A stretch of DNA of 34,384 bases from Pseudolabrys sp. (GTDB lineage: Bacteria; Pseudomonadota; Alphaproteobacteria; Rhizobiales; Xanthobacteraceae): the NCBI GenBank assembly GCA_029255525.1, contig JANLJK010000310.1:1-34384 (forward strand). Direction: 5' to 3'. The position numbers and the translations under genes are program-made. The stretch's first letter is position 1. The number at the start of each line of letters is the position of its first letter. Positions 1 to 8,521 of the stretch are shown piece after piece. The notes beneath the pieces were generated by a model. It did not search any database, was not told the origin of the DNA, and saw nothing but the letters and a program-made list of their open reading frames with translations.

Positions 1-565
1 CGGGCAGGTTCTTGACGTCGGCGGAATAGGCCACGTTGCCGATGCGGAAGCCCAGAGACGAGATGTCGCCATGGTTCTGCAGGATGGGCGTGGCCTCGAC
101 ATCGCCGCCCTGCCCGGAAAGCGTGACCGTTTCGCCCGGCACCAGTCGCCGCTCATGCGCGATCGGCGGATATTCGCTGCCCGGCGGCGTCATGAAGCAA
201 TAGCCGAAGCGGGCGTGCATCGAGCGCGAGGTCGGCTCGTCGAGATAGACGTCGACCTTGCGCCGCTTGTGGACGAACAGCGGCCGCAGGTCATCGATGC
301 CGTGGATGTGGTCGGCGTGCTCATGCGTGATGAGGACGCCGTCGACCCAGTCGACCTCGGTGTCCAGAAGCTGGTAGCGCAGGTCCGGCGAGCAGTCGAT
401 CAGGACGCGCGTTCTGTGGCCCTGCGCGTTGGTCCGGGTGATCAGCATCGAGCAGCGGCGGCGGCGGTTCTTCGGGTTGTTCGGGTCGCACGAGCCCCAG
501 CCGAGCGCGACGCGCGGCACGCCCATGGAGGAGCCGCAGCCGAGGATGGTGTAGGTAAGACTCAT
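1..565 (-). CDS. MBL-fold metallo-hydrolase (PhnP-like), 3' end outside the window
   Basis: This gene is absent from the ORF track because it runs off the left edge; I translated it from the minus strand. About 188 N-terminal residues are visible, starting MSLTYTILGCGSSMGVPR. The metal-binding signature of the metallo-beta-lactamase fold is present as THEHADH followed by GIDDLR, as in PhnP-type cyclic phosphodiesterases and related hydrolases. The N-terminal GCGSSxGVP and a Cys/Asp-rich segment (SCDPNNPKN) are typical of this subfamily, which is regularly found beside tatD. The ATG overlaps the tatD stop codon in the sequence ATGA, so the two are translationally coupled and belong to the metG-tatD operon. 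The true substrate is unknown. Confidence 0.9.
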   Translation of the reverse strand, partial: MSLTYTILGCGSSMGVPRVALGWGSCDPNNPKNRRRRCSMLITRTNAQGHRTRVLIDCSPDLRYQLLDTEVDWVDGVLITHEHADHIHGIDDLRPLFVHKRRKVDVYLDEPTSRSMHARFGYCFMTPPGSEYPPIAHERRLVPGETVTLSGQGGDVEATPILQNHGDISSLGFRIGNVAYSADVKNLP

Positions 566-1356
566 GCTGCTATTTCAATGGCCTGAGGGACTTTATCGAA
601 AAGCCGGTAGAAGTTTTCCGTGGTCTGCCGGGCGATCTCGGCCGGGGTCACGCCGCGCACGCCCGCCAGCATCTTGGCCGTTTCCGCCACGAACGCCGGT
701 TCGCAGCGTTTGCCGCGGAACGGCACGGGCGCGAGATACGGCGAGTCTGTTTCAACCAGAATACGGTCGGCCGGCAGCGCCTTGGCGAGATCGCGTAAGG
801 GTTCCGAGGTCTTGAAGGTCAGGATGCCGGTGAAGCCCACATAATGCCCCAGATCCACGGCGGCAAAGGCCAGATCGCGGCCGCCGGTGTAGCAATGCAG
901 CACGGCCTTGAAGGCGCCCTGCCGCATCTCGTCTTTCAAGATCCGCGCCATGTCGTCGTCGGCTTCGCGCGTATGGATCACCAGCGGCAGGCCGGTTTCA
1001 CGCGCCGCCGCGATGTGCTGGCGGAAATGAGCGGCTTGATGCTCCTTCGGCCCGGTGTCGTAGTGATAGTCGAGCCCCGCCTCGCCGATCGCCACGACCT
1101 TGGGATGCTGGGCGATGGCGATGAGCGCCCCGGCATCGATCTCGGGCTCTTCATCGACGTGGTGCGGATGGGTGCCGACCGAACAGAAGACGTCGGGAAA
1201 CCGCTCCGCGATCGCCAGGATTTGCGGATGTCTTTTCACGCGGGTCGAGATCGACACCATCCGGCCAACCCCGGCCGCGCGGGCCCGCGCCACCACTGCG
1301 TCCAGCTCGGGCGCGAACTCCGGAAAGTCGAGATGGCAGTGGCTGTCCACCAGCAT
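562..1356 (-). CDS. tatD: TatD family metal-dependent hydrolase/DNase
   Basis: 264 aa, the usual family length. The TIM-barrel metal ligands are all visible: H6 and H8 in DSHCHLD, E92 in GEAGLDYHYD, H128 in VIHTREADDD, H154 in LHCYTGG and D204 in ETDSPYLAP. TatD proteins are cytoplasmic Mg-dependent 3'-5' exonucleases that also act in quality control. The start ATG lies 3 nt after the metG stop and the stop overlaps the following MBL gene, so the three genes form one minus-strand operon. Nothing in the sequence looks degenerate. Confidence 0.95.
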   Translation of the reverse strand: MLVDSHCHLDFPEFAPELDAVVARARAAGVGRMVSISTRVKRHPQILAIAERFPDVFCSVGTHPHHVDEEPEIDAGALIAIAQHPKVVAIGEAGLDYHYDTGPKEHQAAHFRQHIAAARETGLPLVIHTREADDDMARILKDEMRQGAFKAVLHCYTGGRDLAFAAVDLGHYVGFTGILTFKTSEPLRDLAKALPADRILVETDSPYLAPVPFRGKRCEPAFVAETAKMLAGVRGVTPAEIARQTTENFYRLFDKVPQAIEIAA

Positions 1357-1359
1357 GCG

Positions 1360-2988
1360 TCAGGCCTTGTCCTTCGGCTTGGGCTGCTTGTCTTGCTTGT
1401 CTTTCTTGGCGCCCTTCTCTTTGGGCGGCTGCGGCTCGGCGTCCGGCTCGATATAGCGCGGGAACACCGGCGCCGGCGGCGGTAGCGTCGTGCCGGGCGT
1501 GATGCGCTGACCCGGTGCCAGCGCCGCGAAGCTGCGTTCGTCCGCGGGCACGGCCAGGATGTCGAGGAGCTTGCCGGCCGACGCCGGCACGAAAGGCTGC
1601 GCCAAGATGGCAACCTGACGGATCACCTCCGCCGTCACGTAGAGGATGGTGCCCTGCCGCTGCGGATTGGTCTTGGCCTGCGCCCAGGGCGCTTCGGCGG
1701 CGAAATAGCGGTTGGCGTCCGCCACCACGGCCCACACCGTGTGGAGCACCTGATGCAGCTGATAGGTCTTCATCTGCTCGCGCGCGGTGGCGACCATGGC
1801 ATCGGCCGCGGCCAGGATGGCTTGGTCCTCGGCGGTGAACGCGCCCGGCTCAGGCAACACGCCGCCGAAGGCCTTGGCGATCATCGACAGCGAGCGCTGC
1901 GCCAGGTTGCCGAGGTCGTTCGCCAGGTCCGCGTTGATGCGGTTGACGATGGCCTCGTGGCTGTAATTGCCGTCCTGGCCGAACGGCACCTCGCGCAGGA
2001 AGAAATAGCGGAACTGGTCGACGCCATAGGTGTCGGTCATCGTGAAGGGGTCGATGACGTTGCCGACCGACTTCGACATCTTCTCCCCGCGGTTGAACAG
2101 GAAGCCGTGGCTGAAGATGCGCTTCGGCACCGCGACACCGGCCGACATCAGGAAGGCCGGCCAGTAGACCGCGTGAAAGCGCACGATGTCCTTGCCGATG
2201 ACGTGCAGGTCGGCCGGCCAGAAGCGCTTGAACTTCTCGCTGTCGGTGTCGGGGAAGCCGGCGGCGGTGATGTAATTGGTCAGCGCATCGACCCACACAT
2301 ACATGATGTGCTTGGGGTTGCCGGGCACCTTGATGCCCCAGTCGAAGGTGGTGCGCGACACCGAGAGGTTCTGCAGGCCGCCCTTTACGAAGCTCGCGAC
2401 CTCATTGAGCCGCTCCTTCGGCAGCACGAAGTCGGGGACCTTTTCGTAGAGGTCCAGAAGCTTCTGCTGATAGGCCGAGAGCTTGAAGAAATAGCTCTCC
2501 TCCTCCACCCACTCGACCGGCGTGCCGGTCTTGGTGGCGATACGCTTGCCGTGCTCGTTGAGATGCGTCTCGTCCTCGGCGTAATAGGCCTCGTCGCGCA
2601 CCGAGTACCAGCCGGCGTATTTGTCGAGGTAGATGTCGCCGTTCTTCTCCATCGCCTCCCAGATGGCGATCGAGGAGCGGTGATGGCGCTCTTCCGTCGT
2701 ATGGATGAAGTCGTTGTTCGAGCAGTTCAGCCGCTCAACCATCTTCTCGAACAGCGGCACGTTGCGGTCGCGCAACTGGCGGGCGGTGAGCCCCTCCTTC
2801 GCCGCCGTCTGCTGCATCTTCTGCCCGTGCTCGTCGGTGCCGGTCAGGAAAAAGACGTCGTAGCCGTCCAGCCGCTTGAAGCGGGCGATGGCGTCGGTGG
2901 CGACCGCCTCATAGGCGTGGCCGATATGCGGCGCGCCGTTCGGGTAGGAGATCGCGGTGGTGATGTAGAAAGGGGTCTTGTCGGCCAT
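1360..2988 (-). CDS. metG: Methionyl-tRNA synthetase
   Basis: Charges tRNA-Met with methionine in the cytoplasm. The class I signatures are present as PHIGHAYEA (HIGH) and [10 protein letters not shown] (KMSKS), with TGTDEHGQK in between. The insertion domain lacks CxxC zinc knuckles ([14 protein letters not shown]), which places it in the zinc-free short MetRS class common in alphaproteobacteria. The ORF track starts at 3045, but [10 protein letters not shown] at 2988 is the family start and is preceded by GGGGAAG about 9 nt upstream; this gives 542 aa. The C-terminus is a lysine-rich, low-complexity tail ([19 protein letters not shown]), possibly an RNA-binding extension. It is first in an operon with tatD and the MBL gene. 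Confidence 0.96.
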   Translation of the reverse strand: MADKTPFYITTAISYPNGAPHIGHAYEAVATDAIARFKRLDGYDVFFLTGTDEHGQKMQQTAAKEGLTARQLRDRNVPLFEKMVERLNCSNNDFIHTTEERHHRSSIAIWEAMEKNGDIYLDKYAGWYSVRDEAYYAEDETHLNEHGKRIATKTGTPVEWVEEESYFFKLSAYQQKLLDLYEKVPDFVLPKERLNEVASFVKGGLQNLSVSRTTFDWGIKVPGNPKHIMYVWVDALTNYITAAGFPDTDSEKFKRFWPADLHVIGKDIVRFHAVYWPAFLMSAGVAVPKRIFSHGFLFNRGEKMSKSVGNVIDPFTMTDTYGVDQFRYFFLREVPFGQDGNYSHEAIVNRINADLANDLGNLAQRSLSMIAKAFGGVLPEPGAFTAEDQAILAAADAMVATAREQMKTYQLHQVLHTVWAVVADANRYFAAEAPWAQAKTNPQRQGTILYVTAEVIRQVAILAQPFVPASAGKLLDILAVPADERSFAALAPGQRITPGTTLPPPAPVFPRYIEPDAEPQPPKEKGAKKDKQDKQPKPKDKA

Positions 2989-3251
2989 CGTCTTGTTTTG
3001 TCTTCCCCGGGCGGGCGCCGGGCGAAACGCCCCTGGCCCGGTCATCCCGTATGCGGCGGCACGACCGCCCTGCCCCGGCCATCCCTCTCGAAAACCACGG
3101 GTTTTTCAAGGATCTGGACAGCCCGGACAGGCCCGCCATGACGAGTCAGAGGGTTAGGTAGCAACGCCTAAGGGGTGGGGCAAGTTGGCCCTCTCTCAGT
3201 CGGCGATGCACGACGCAGTAGCCGCGACTGAGGCAGCGGCCGCTCTTCCCG
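2989..3251. other. metG upstream intergenic region with repeat-like palindrome
   Basis: Non-coding stretch between the L,D-transpeptidase stop and metG. It holds a short dyad AAAACC-acg-GGTTTT (3091-3105) inside sequence resembling the 'accacgggttttt' intergenic repeats I recall from Bradyrhizobium-type genomes. A possible metG promoter on the minus strand is CTTGCC (3179-3184), 18 nt, TACCTA; it matches consensus poorly. The ORFs drawn here are not supported. Confidence 0.3.
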
Positions 3252-4514
3252 CTACCACGCCTGCGCGCTGGCCCGGTCGAACAGGCCGGTGGATGCGGAT
3301 GCGTAGCGGCCGGAATCGCGGCGGCCCTTGCCGCGGGCCACCAGTGCTGGCGGCGTGCCGTTCATGCTCGCCACCACGACCATGCGATCGACCTCGCCGT
3401 CGAGGAAGGCCTGCAGGAACTTGTCGTAATCCTTGAAGGACACGCAGCCGTTCGACTGGCCGTTGGGGCCGAGCATATAAGTATGCGCCAGGATGCCGTC
3501 GCGGCCGTGCATCTTGTCTTCGTCGACAGGATTGAGACGGATGGCGCGCACGCCGTGGAACAGCTTCTCGCGCATCGTCAGCTTGTAGACGTTCGGCGGC
3601 GTCGCCCCGCGCATGCGCACGTGGATGTAGCGCGGATCGTCCATCTTCTCGCCGAGGCCGGAATGCGCCTCGAGCTTGTCGCCGTTGGGCAGATACACGG
3701 TCCGCGCCGAGATGTCGTAGACGGCGGTGCGGGCGTCCCGTTCGATGAGCTCCGGGCCCTTGTTATGAACCGGCTGCACGACCGCGGGCTTCTCCACGAC
3801 CGGCGGGGGCGGCGGCGGTGCGACCATGGCGACCTGCTGCGGCGCCTCGGCCGGCGGCCGCACGGCTTCACGCACGGCTGGATAAGGCCGCGGCAGCGGC
3901 ACCATGGCCGTTGCTTGTTCCGGGGCGGCCTTCACCGGCGCCGGGCTCACCGTCACAGGTGGCGGCAGGCTGGCGAGCTGCATTGATGTGGTTTGTGCAG
4001 AGCTGGCCTGATCCAATTGGATAGACTTGATATTTTCCCGTTGAGTGGGGCGTGGCGGGGCCCGTGTCGGTAGCGGTACGGGGACAGGCGCAGCCTCCAG
4101 AGCCGGCAGGGATGCCAGCGCCCAGCGCGCGCCGAAGCTCTCGCCAGCGCCTCTGACGCTTTCGGTCCCTTCGGCAACATCGGTCGCTACCGGTGCTGGC
4201 GGGAAGGCGTCAGGGGCGGCGGCCAGGATCGGGCCGTATTGGCCGAGGGCAAACGTGCCCTGCCCCAATGCTCCCAGACCCATGGCGGCTTGCGTACGGA
4301 GCTGCGGATGGGCGCTGATGGCGTTATTGGCGATCTTGAGGGCGGCGACCGTGGTTCCGACGACCAGCACGGAGCCGATGGCGAGGATGGCGACCGAGGC
4401 GATGAGGCCGTCGCCGAGCGCGCGCAGCGCCGGCAGAATCCGGCGATAGTCACCGAGTGAGATACGACCGTCGAAAGAAGTGACGTCGCAGAACGCCGCG
4501 GCCGTATCCGACAT
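3252..4514 (-). CDS. DUF2778-type L,D-transpeptidase-like protein, membrane-anchored
   Basis: 420 aa. Residues about 36-60 form one hydrophobic segment after a short cytoplasmic N-terminus, followed by a Pro/Ala-rich linker (roughly 95-250) and a C-terminal DUF2778 domain. The catalytic motif is visible as AHTYMLGPNGQSNGCVSF, giving a His344-x12-Cys357 pair in an NGCVS context, the equivalent of the L,D-transpeptidase SxGC motif. DUF2778 includes the Tlde1 toxins of type VI secretion, but the long membrane-anchored form with a proline-rich spacer is widespread in Rhizobiales and is better read as a housekeeping peptidoglycan cross-linking or editing enzyme (inference). No immunity gene or secretion gene is adjacent. 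No strong Shine-Dalgarno precedes the ATG. Confidence 0.8.
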   Translation of the reverse strand: MSDTAAAFCDVTSFDGRISLGDYRRILPALRALGDGLIASVAILAIGSVLVVGTTVAALKIANNAISAHPQLRTQAAMGLGALGQGTFALGQYGPILAAAPDAFPPAPVATDVAEGTESVRGAGESFGARWALASLPALEAAPVPVPLPTRAPPRPTQRENIKSIQLDQASSAQTTSMQLASLPPPVTVSPAPVKAAPEQATAMVPLPRPYPAVREAVRPPAEAPQQVAMVAPPPPPPVVEKPAVVQPVHNKGPELIERDARTAVYDISARTVYLPNGDKLEAHSGLGEKMDDPRYIHVRMRGATPPNVYKLTMREKLFHGVRAIRLNPVDEDKMHGRDGILAHTYMLGPNGQSNGCVSFKDYDKFLQAFLDGEVDRMVVVASMNGTPPALVARGKGRRDSGRYASASTGLFDRASAQAW

Positions 4515-4654
4515 AATCTACGCTACTCGAACCCGAATGCTTACAGGGACGGCTTCGCGGGCCGCAAAGCGACCGCGCGCAGCGTTGAGTGATGCGTCAA
4601 TATGCGGGGATTAAGGTTAAACGGCTGTAAACGCGGCTAGCGTCGCGCCCGGGC

Positions 4655-4906
4655 TTATTCCGGCGCGACTTCAAGGATCTTCTGCGCGCTCTTTTCGGAA
4701 TCGTAGATCGAAACTTGAACGATCGGATAGGCCTTCTTGATGGCGAGGCCGGCGGTCTCGGCCTCTTCGGCTGTGTCGAAGGCCTTCTTGGTCTGGCGGT
4801 CGACCTGGAGCCGGAAACGCCCGAGCGCTGGACGGCTTTGACCGAGCTTCGGCGGCGCGACCTCGTCGGCGGGTTCCTTGCTCTTCACCGTGATCTTCGC
4901 GGCCAT
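4655..4906 (-). CDS. Small conserved-looking hypothetical protein (83 aa)
   Basis: I do not recognise a named family. The track ORF begins at 4975, but ATG 4906 (MAAKITVKSKEPADE) has AAGGAG 7 nt upstream and is the better start. The product is a soluble, charged protein with no signal peptide or membrane segment; its pattern of short beta-like and helical stretches (FRLQVDRQTKKAFDTAEEAE) resembles a small alpha/beta fold. A hairpin TGCCGG-N9-CCGGCA lies in its 5' leader. It sits between the sensor kinase and the L,D-transpeptidase on the same strand, with gaps of more than 100 nt on both sides, so it is probably a separate transcript. Confidence 0.7.
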   Translation of the reverse strand: MAAKITVKSKEPADEVAPPKLGQSRPALGRFRLQVDRQTKKAFDTAEEAETAGLAIKKAYPIVQVSIYDSEKSAQKILEVAPE

Positions 4907-5017
4907 GCATGTGCTCCTTAGGGCGTGCCGGACGGAAAGCCCGGCATTCCCTCCATATAAGCGCGCCGCCGGCATCTGGCGAGCGCGCCGTAGCGACCGG
5001 ACTGTGGCGAATGTATC

Positions 5018-6709
5018 TCAGGCCCGGGTGTCCGCCGGGGCTTTGGCGCCCGCGGCCAGGCCTTGCTGCCTCAAGGGAAATTCGCAGCGGAAGATCAGCC
5101 CCTCGGCCCGGAAGTCGAACGTCGCCGTGCCCTTGAGCTCATGACGGATGCTTTCCTCGATGAAACGGGTGCCAAAGCTCTTTCTCTCTGGTGCCGTCAC
5201 CGGCGGCCCGCCCTGCTCGGCCCACTGCGCCGTAACAGTCGCGCCGCCCGGCGCATGCGGCTGCACCGACCATTCGATGGCGACGCTCCCCTCCGGCTGC
5301 GTCAGCGCGCCGTATTTGGCGGCGTTGGTGTAAAGCTCGTGCAACACCATGCCGATGGTGAGCGCGGCGCGCGGATAGAGCGGCACCGGCGGGCCTTTCG
5401 CCGCAATCCGTCCGGGGCCGGAAACGCTGACGCAGACTCGCTGCACCAGTTCGGCCATGTCGGCTTCCACCCACTCGCCTTCGCTTAAGGCATCGTGCGC
5501 CTGCGACAGCGCGACCAGACGGCCGGAAAAGGTCTCGAAGAACGCGGTGAAATCGTCGGCCTTGGTCGCGCTCTGGCGCGCGATCGACAGCACCGTGGCG
5601 AGCGAGTTCTTCACCCGGTGATTGAGTTCCTTGATCATCTGGCTCTTGGTCTCCTCGTCGCGGATAAGCGACGCAGAGGCGCTGGCCAAGGTCTCGCTCA
5701 CGGCATTGAGCTCGACGATGCCGGTATTGAAGCTCGCCACGCGTTCGCGGCGGCTCAGCGCCAGGGCGTTGTCGCGCAGACGCCAGATCGGCGGCGTGAC
5801 GTAACGGCTGTAGAGCACGGCGAACAGCAGCGAGCAGATCAAGCCAAGCGCGCCGGCGGCGCCGACTGCGATGGCCGCCTGCCGCACCGACTGATTGACG
5901 GCGGAGACCGGCATCGCGGTGATCACCGTCCAGCCGGAGAGCGGCGATTTGTAATAGCCGTCGATCACAGGTGCGCCGTCCAGCGTGGTCGAGCTGACCA
6001 CGCCTTCGGTGCCCGTGAGTTTCTGGATGAAGCCGTCGCTGGCGCTGCGGCCGACGAAGTTCTCGTGGTCGCGGGTGCGGGCGATGACGCGGTGGTTGCG
6101 GTCGATCAGGATGACCAGCCAGTCCTGGCTGACGGCGCTGCTTTGCTGGATCAGCCGCAGGAATGTCTCGGGCGGGATCGCGATGTTGAGAAAATGCGCG
6201 GCACCCTCATACATGACCGGGACGTTGAGCATCACATAGCGCTGGCCCGTCGACGCGCCGGTGTAGAGGTCGGAGATGACCGGCTGCATGGTGCGCAAGG
6301 CGGCCTCGTCCGAGGCGTTGAGCACCGTGTCCTTGGTCTGCGACAGCGGCTCGCCCCAGGCGCGCGCGGTATTGAGCAATTGCCGTCCGTCGGGGCGGCG
6401 CAGGCCGACCAGGCTGCCCGGGAACATGCCGGCGACACGCGACGCGTGCTGATAGAAAGCGGCGAGATCGCCCTGCGCCAGCGATTGGGCGTAGGCCAAA
6501 GTCCGTAGCGTGCTCAGGCCGCCGGTGATCTCGCGGTCGATGCTGCTGGAGAGGTCCTTGGCGGTGTTGACGAGGTCGTGCTCGGTCGCTGCCCGCTCGG
6601 AGTTGACATAAAGGACGGCGAGCACGGCACCGGCGAGGATAAAGGGAACCGCCGTGAGGGCGCCGAGAATGCCGAGATGGAACCGAAAATTATGCTTGCG
6701 GCGGCGCAT
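5018..6709 (-). CDS. Cache-domain sensor histidine kinase, HWE family
   Basis: 563 aa. TM1 is about residues 12-34 and TM2 about 278-300, bracketing an extracytoplasmic double-Cache-like sensor of about 240 residues. A linker follows, then a kinase core. The phospho-acceptor is H364 in ELNHRVKNSL; the N box is HELYTNAAKYGAL (H457, N462); the WxE of the G1 region is QWAEQGG (W496, E498). The conserved His of the N box with WxE defines the HWE class, common in Rhizobiales and often linked to general stress or light responses. No response regulator is adjacent, so it is an orphan here and its output is unknown. The ligand is also unknown. Confidence 0.9.
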   Translation of the reverse strand: MRRRKHNFRFHLGILGALTAVPFILAGAVLAVLYVNSERAATEHDLVNTAKDLSSSIDREITGGLSTLRTLAYAQSLAQGDLAAFYQHASRVAGMFPGSLVGLRRPDGRQLLNTARAWGEPLSQTKDTVLNASDEAALRTMQPVISDLYTGASTGQRYVMLNVPVMYEGAAHFLNIAIPPETFLRLIQQSSAVSQDWLVILIDRNHRVIARTRDHENFVGRSASDGFIQKLTGTEGVVSSTTLDGAPVIDGYYKSPLSGWTVITAMPVSAVNQSVRQAAIAVGAAGALGLICSLLFAVLYSRYVTPPIWRLRDNALALSRRERVASFNTGIVELNAVSETLASASASLIRDEETKSQMIKELNHRVKNSLATVLSIARQSATKADDFTAFFETFSGRLVALSQAHDALSEGEWVEADMAELVQRVCVSVSGPGRIAAKGPPVPLYPRAALTIGMVLHELYTNAAKYGALTQPEGSVAIEWSVQPHAPGGATVTAQWAEQGGPPVTAPERKSFGTRFIEESIRHELKGTATFDFRAEGLIFRCEFPLRQQGLAAGAKAPADTRA

Positions 6710-6911
6710 CGGGTGACTGGGACGTCTCTGGTGCCGTCAGCGGCCCCGCGTCGAACTTAGAGGAAGCGCGGCGAAAGTCCAAAGCGGCCTGTATGAGGCA
6801 TGCTGAAACTTTTGCCGCAGGCCGCGCGGGCGGCGGTGCGATGTCGCCTTGTGGAGGACCTGCGTTCTCCGTCACCCTGCGGCTCCTGATTCCCGTTACC
6901 GAGGATGGACA

Positions 6912-7187
6912 ATGCCGGCAATGCTGAAGACGACCGCCTTGGCGGGGCTCTTGTCCCTCTTTATGTCTTTCGTTCTTTCCGGACTGTTCGCCCCCACCCC
7001 GGCGGCCGCCGCCGCGATGCGCTGCAGCGGCGAGCAGACCGCCTGCATCGCCGCCTGCAAGAAGAGTTCGCCGGCCGCGGCACTGTCGATGTGCATCACC
7101 AATTGCGGCCAGCGTCAGGCCATTTGCATGAAGACGGGCTGCTGGGATAGCGGCACGGAGAAATACTGCGGGCTGTTGCGCCAATAG
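6912..7187 (+). CDS. Small secreted 8-Cys protein with twin CX3C motif
   Basis: 91 aa from ATG 6912, which has GAGGA 6 nt upstream; the track start at 6849 has no such support. Residues 1-35 form a signal peptide (MPAMLKTTALAGLLSLF..., ending in an Ala run). The mature part is only about 55 residues with eight cysteines spaced C-x6-C-x3-C-x11-C-x3-C-x6-C-x4-C-x8-C. The CX3C-x11-CX3C core would suit a disulfide-linked helical hairpin in the periplasm. I recognise no named family. It stands alone between divergent or convergent neighbours. Compare the 8-Cys protein at 23830-24186. Confidence 0.75.
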   Translation: MPAMLKTTALAGLLSLFMSFVLSGLFAPTPAAAAAMRCSGEQTACIAACKKSSPAAALSMCITNCGQRQAICMKTGCWDSGTEKYCGLLRQ

Positions 7188-7214
7188 AGCGCGGGGACCA
7201 GGCCGAACGTCAGT

Positions 7215-8183
7215 TCACGGCAGCCCGCCTATATGCGCGGCCGGTTCGTCCATGGATGGGTCCCAACAAACGACGCGGTTTCTTCCTCGTGTCTTGGCGA
7301 CGTAGAGGGCTTTGTCGGCGCGGTCTATCGCGACCTCGACGGACTTATGCGCATCCAATGCCGCGAGCCCGACCGATACCGTGACGAAGAAATCTCCTTT
7401 GCCCTGCGCTTCATGCGGCAGCGACGCGAGCTCTTCGCGCAGGCGGTCCATGATGACGTGCGCGGTTTCCACGGGGGTGTCTGCCAGACACAGCAGGAAT
7501 TCCTCGCCGCCGTAACGGAAGATCTTATCGTAAGGGCGCAGATGGTTCACAATATAGTGCGCAAAGTCTATCAAGACCTTGTCGCCAGCCAGATGACCGT
7601 AGCTGTCATTGACGGATTTGAACTGGTCCAAATCGATCATCGCAATCGAACAGGAATGGTCGCGCCTGACGAATTCGTGCTGTTCACGCAGCTTGGTCAG
7701 CATTTCGATGCGATTATTGACGCCCGTCAACGGGTCGAGATTGAAGAGCGCGCCTTCCATCTCGCGCTGAACTGTCACGATTTCCAATCGCATGCGCTTC
7801 AACGCGGTCAGGAAGCGCTCGAAGTCCTTGACCGAGATTGGCACGCCGTCAGCGGAGGCGCGCAGCAGACTTGCTGCATACTGATGCATGCGCTCGTGCT
7901 CGATGCCGATCTCAACGAATCCTGGATGGCGTTCGAGGCCTGCGATGCCGGATTTATAATACCATTGTCCGAACCGGCAGGTTCGATGCGCGTTCTGGCT
8001 GGCGTCGCGTTCATCCGGCGCCAATCGGCAGATCAAGGTGCCGTAAAGCGTTTCGGTCCATTGGTCGTGGTTGTACAAAGCCTGTTCGAGTTCCTTCAGC
8101 GTGGTACGCATCTGCTCGTCGGACATGTGGGGAAGCGGCATGGGGACACTCGTCGGAGGCAGTACCGGAAGCGTTCGGTTCAT
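7215..8183 (-). CDS. Diguanylate cyclase with N-terminal zinc-binding CZB domain (DgcZ-like)
   Basis: Makes c-di-GMP from two GTP. Numbering from ATG 8183 (322 aa), the CZB domain spans about 30-110, with candidate zinc ligands H39, C69 (TCRFGQWY), H96 and H100 (EHERMH). The spacing 30-27-4 equals that I recall for E. coli DgcZ (H22, C52, H79, H83). The GGDEF domain spans about 150-310, with YGGEEF (215-219) and an inhibitory site RPYD (206-209) exactly five residues upstream. Zinc would be expected to inhibit the cyclase, as in DgcZ. The start is uncertain: the track uses GTG 8264, which lacks a ribosome site; a start at MSDEQM also keeps both domains. Cytoplasmic, no membrane segments. Confidence 0.9.
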   Translation of the reverse strand: MNRTLPVLPPTSVPMPLPHMSDEQMRTTLKELEQALYNHDQWTETLYGTLICRLAPDERDASQNAHRTCRFGQWYYKSGIAGLERHPGFVEIGIEHERMHQYAASLLRASADGVPISVKDFERFLTALKRMRLEIVTVQREMEGALFNLDPLTGVNNRIEMLTKLREQHEFVRRDHSCSIAMIDLDQFKSVNDSYGHLAGDKVLIDFAHYIVNHLRPYDKIFRYGGEEFLLCLADTPVETAHVIMDRLREELASLPHEAQGKGDFFVTVSVGLAALDAHKSVEVAIDRADKALYVAKTRGRNRVVCWDPSMDEPAAHIGGLP

Positions 8184-8521
8184 CCCGAAATGACCTGCCG
8201 CGCTTGGGATGCCGGTCCGGCGAGGATGCGCCCCCTCCCTTCCCATGGGGAAGTAATCTTGCACCGCAATAATTTTTAGAAATCCGTCACGCGAATCGCT
8301 TAGCCTTTGGGCATGGCGGTTCGTACCTTACGGATCGAGAGGCAAGCTGGTCAGTCGGGACCTACACGACCCCGGACGCGCGTTTGCCTGACACCGCCAC
8401 AAACCCCGCGACAACTGCCGTTCTTGTACCCGCGCGCTCGATCTCGGCTTGACCCGAGTTCTGGTGGCGTGGGCCGTTGGCGTATGCACTTCACATGCTT
8501 TCTATCGAAAGGAGTCGGCCT
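8184..8521. other. Divergent intergenic region between CZB cyclase and phoH
   Basis: 338 nt between two divergent genes, so it should hold both promoters. It has an AT-rich patch (aataatttttagaaatccg, about 8270-8288) and a TTGACC at 8449-8454 on the plus strand without a well-placed -10. Apart from the phoH ribosome site at its right end I see nothing else convincing. Confidence 0.4.

Noticed and set aside
1741-3141. 466-aa plus-strand ORF
   Set aside because: Antisense to metG; composition rich in Val, Arg and Asp, with no domain, while metG on the other strand is certain.
3252-4514. Type VI effector-immunity pair
   Set aside because: The DUF2778 domain alone suggested it, but there is no VgrG, PAAR, Hcp or candidate immunity gene nearby, and the protein is membrane-anchored.
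6830-6865. Similarity of this stretch to the leader at 13205-13245 (GCGGCGGTG..CGATG...TTGTGGAGGAC-like)
   Set aside because: The match is short and gapped and includes a ribosome-site-like GGAGGAC; chance is likely in GC-rich DNA.
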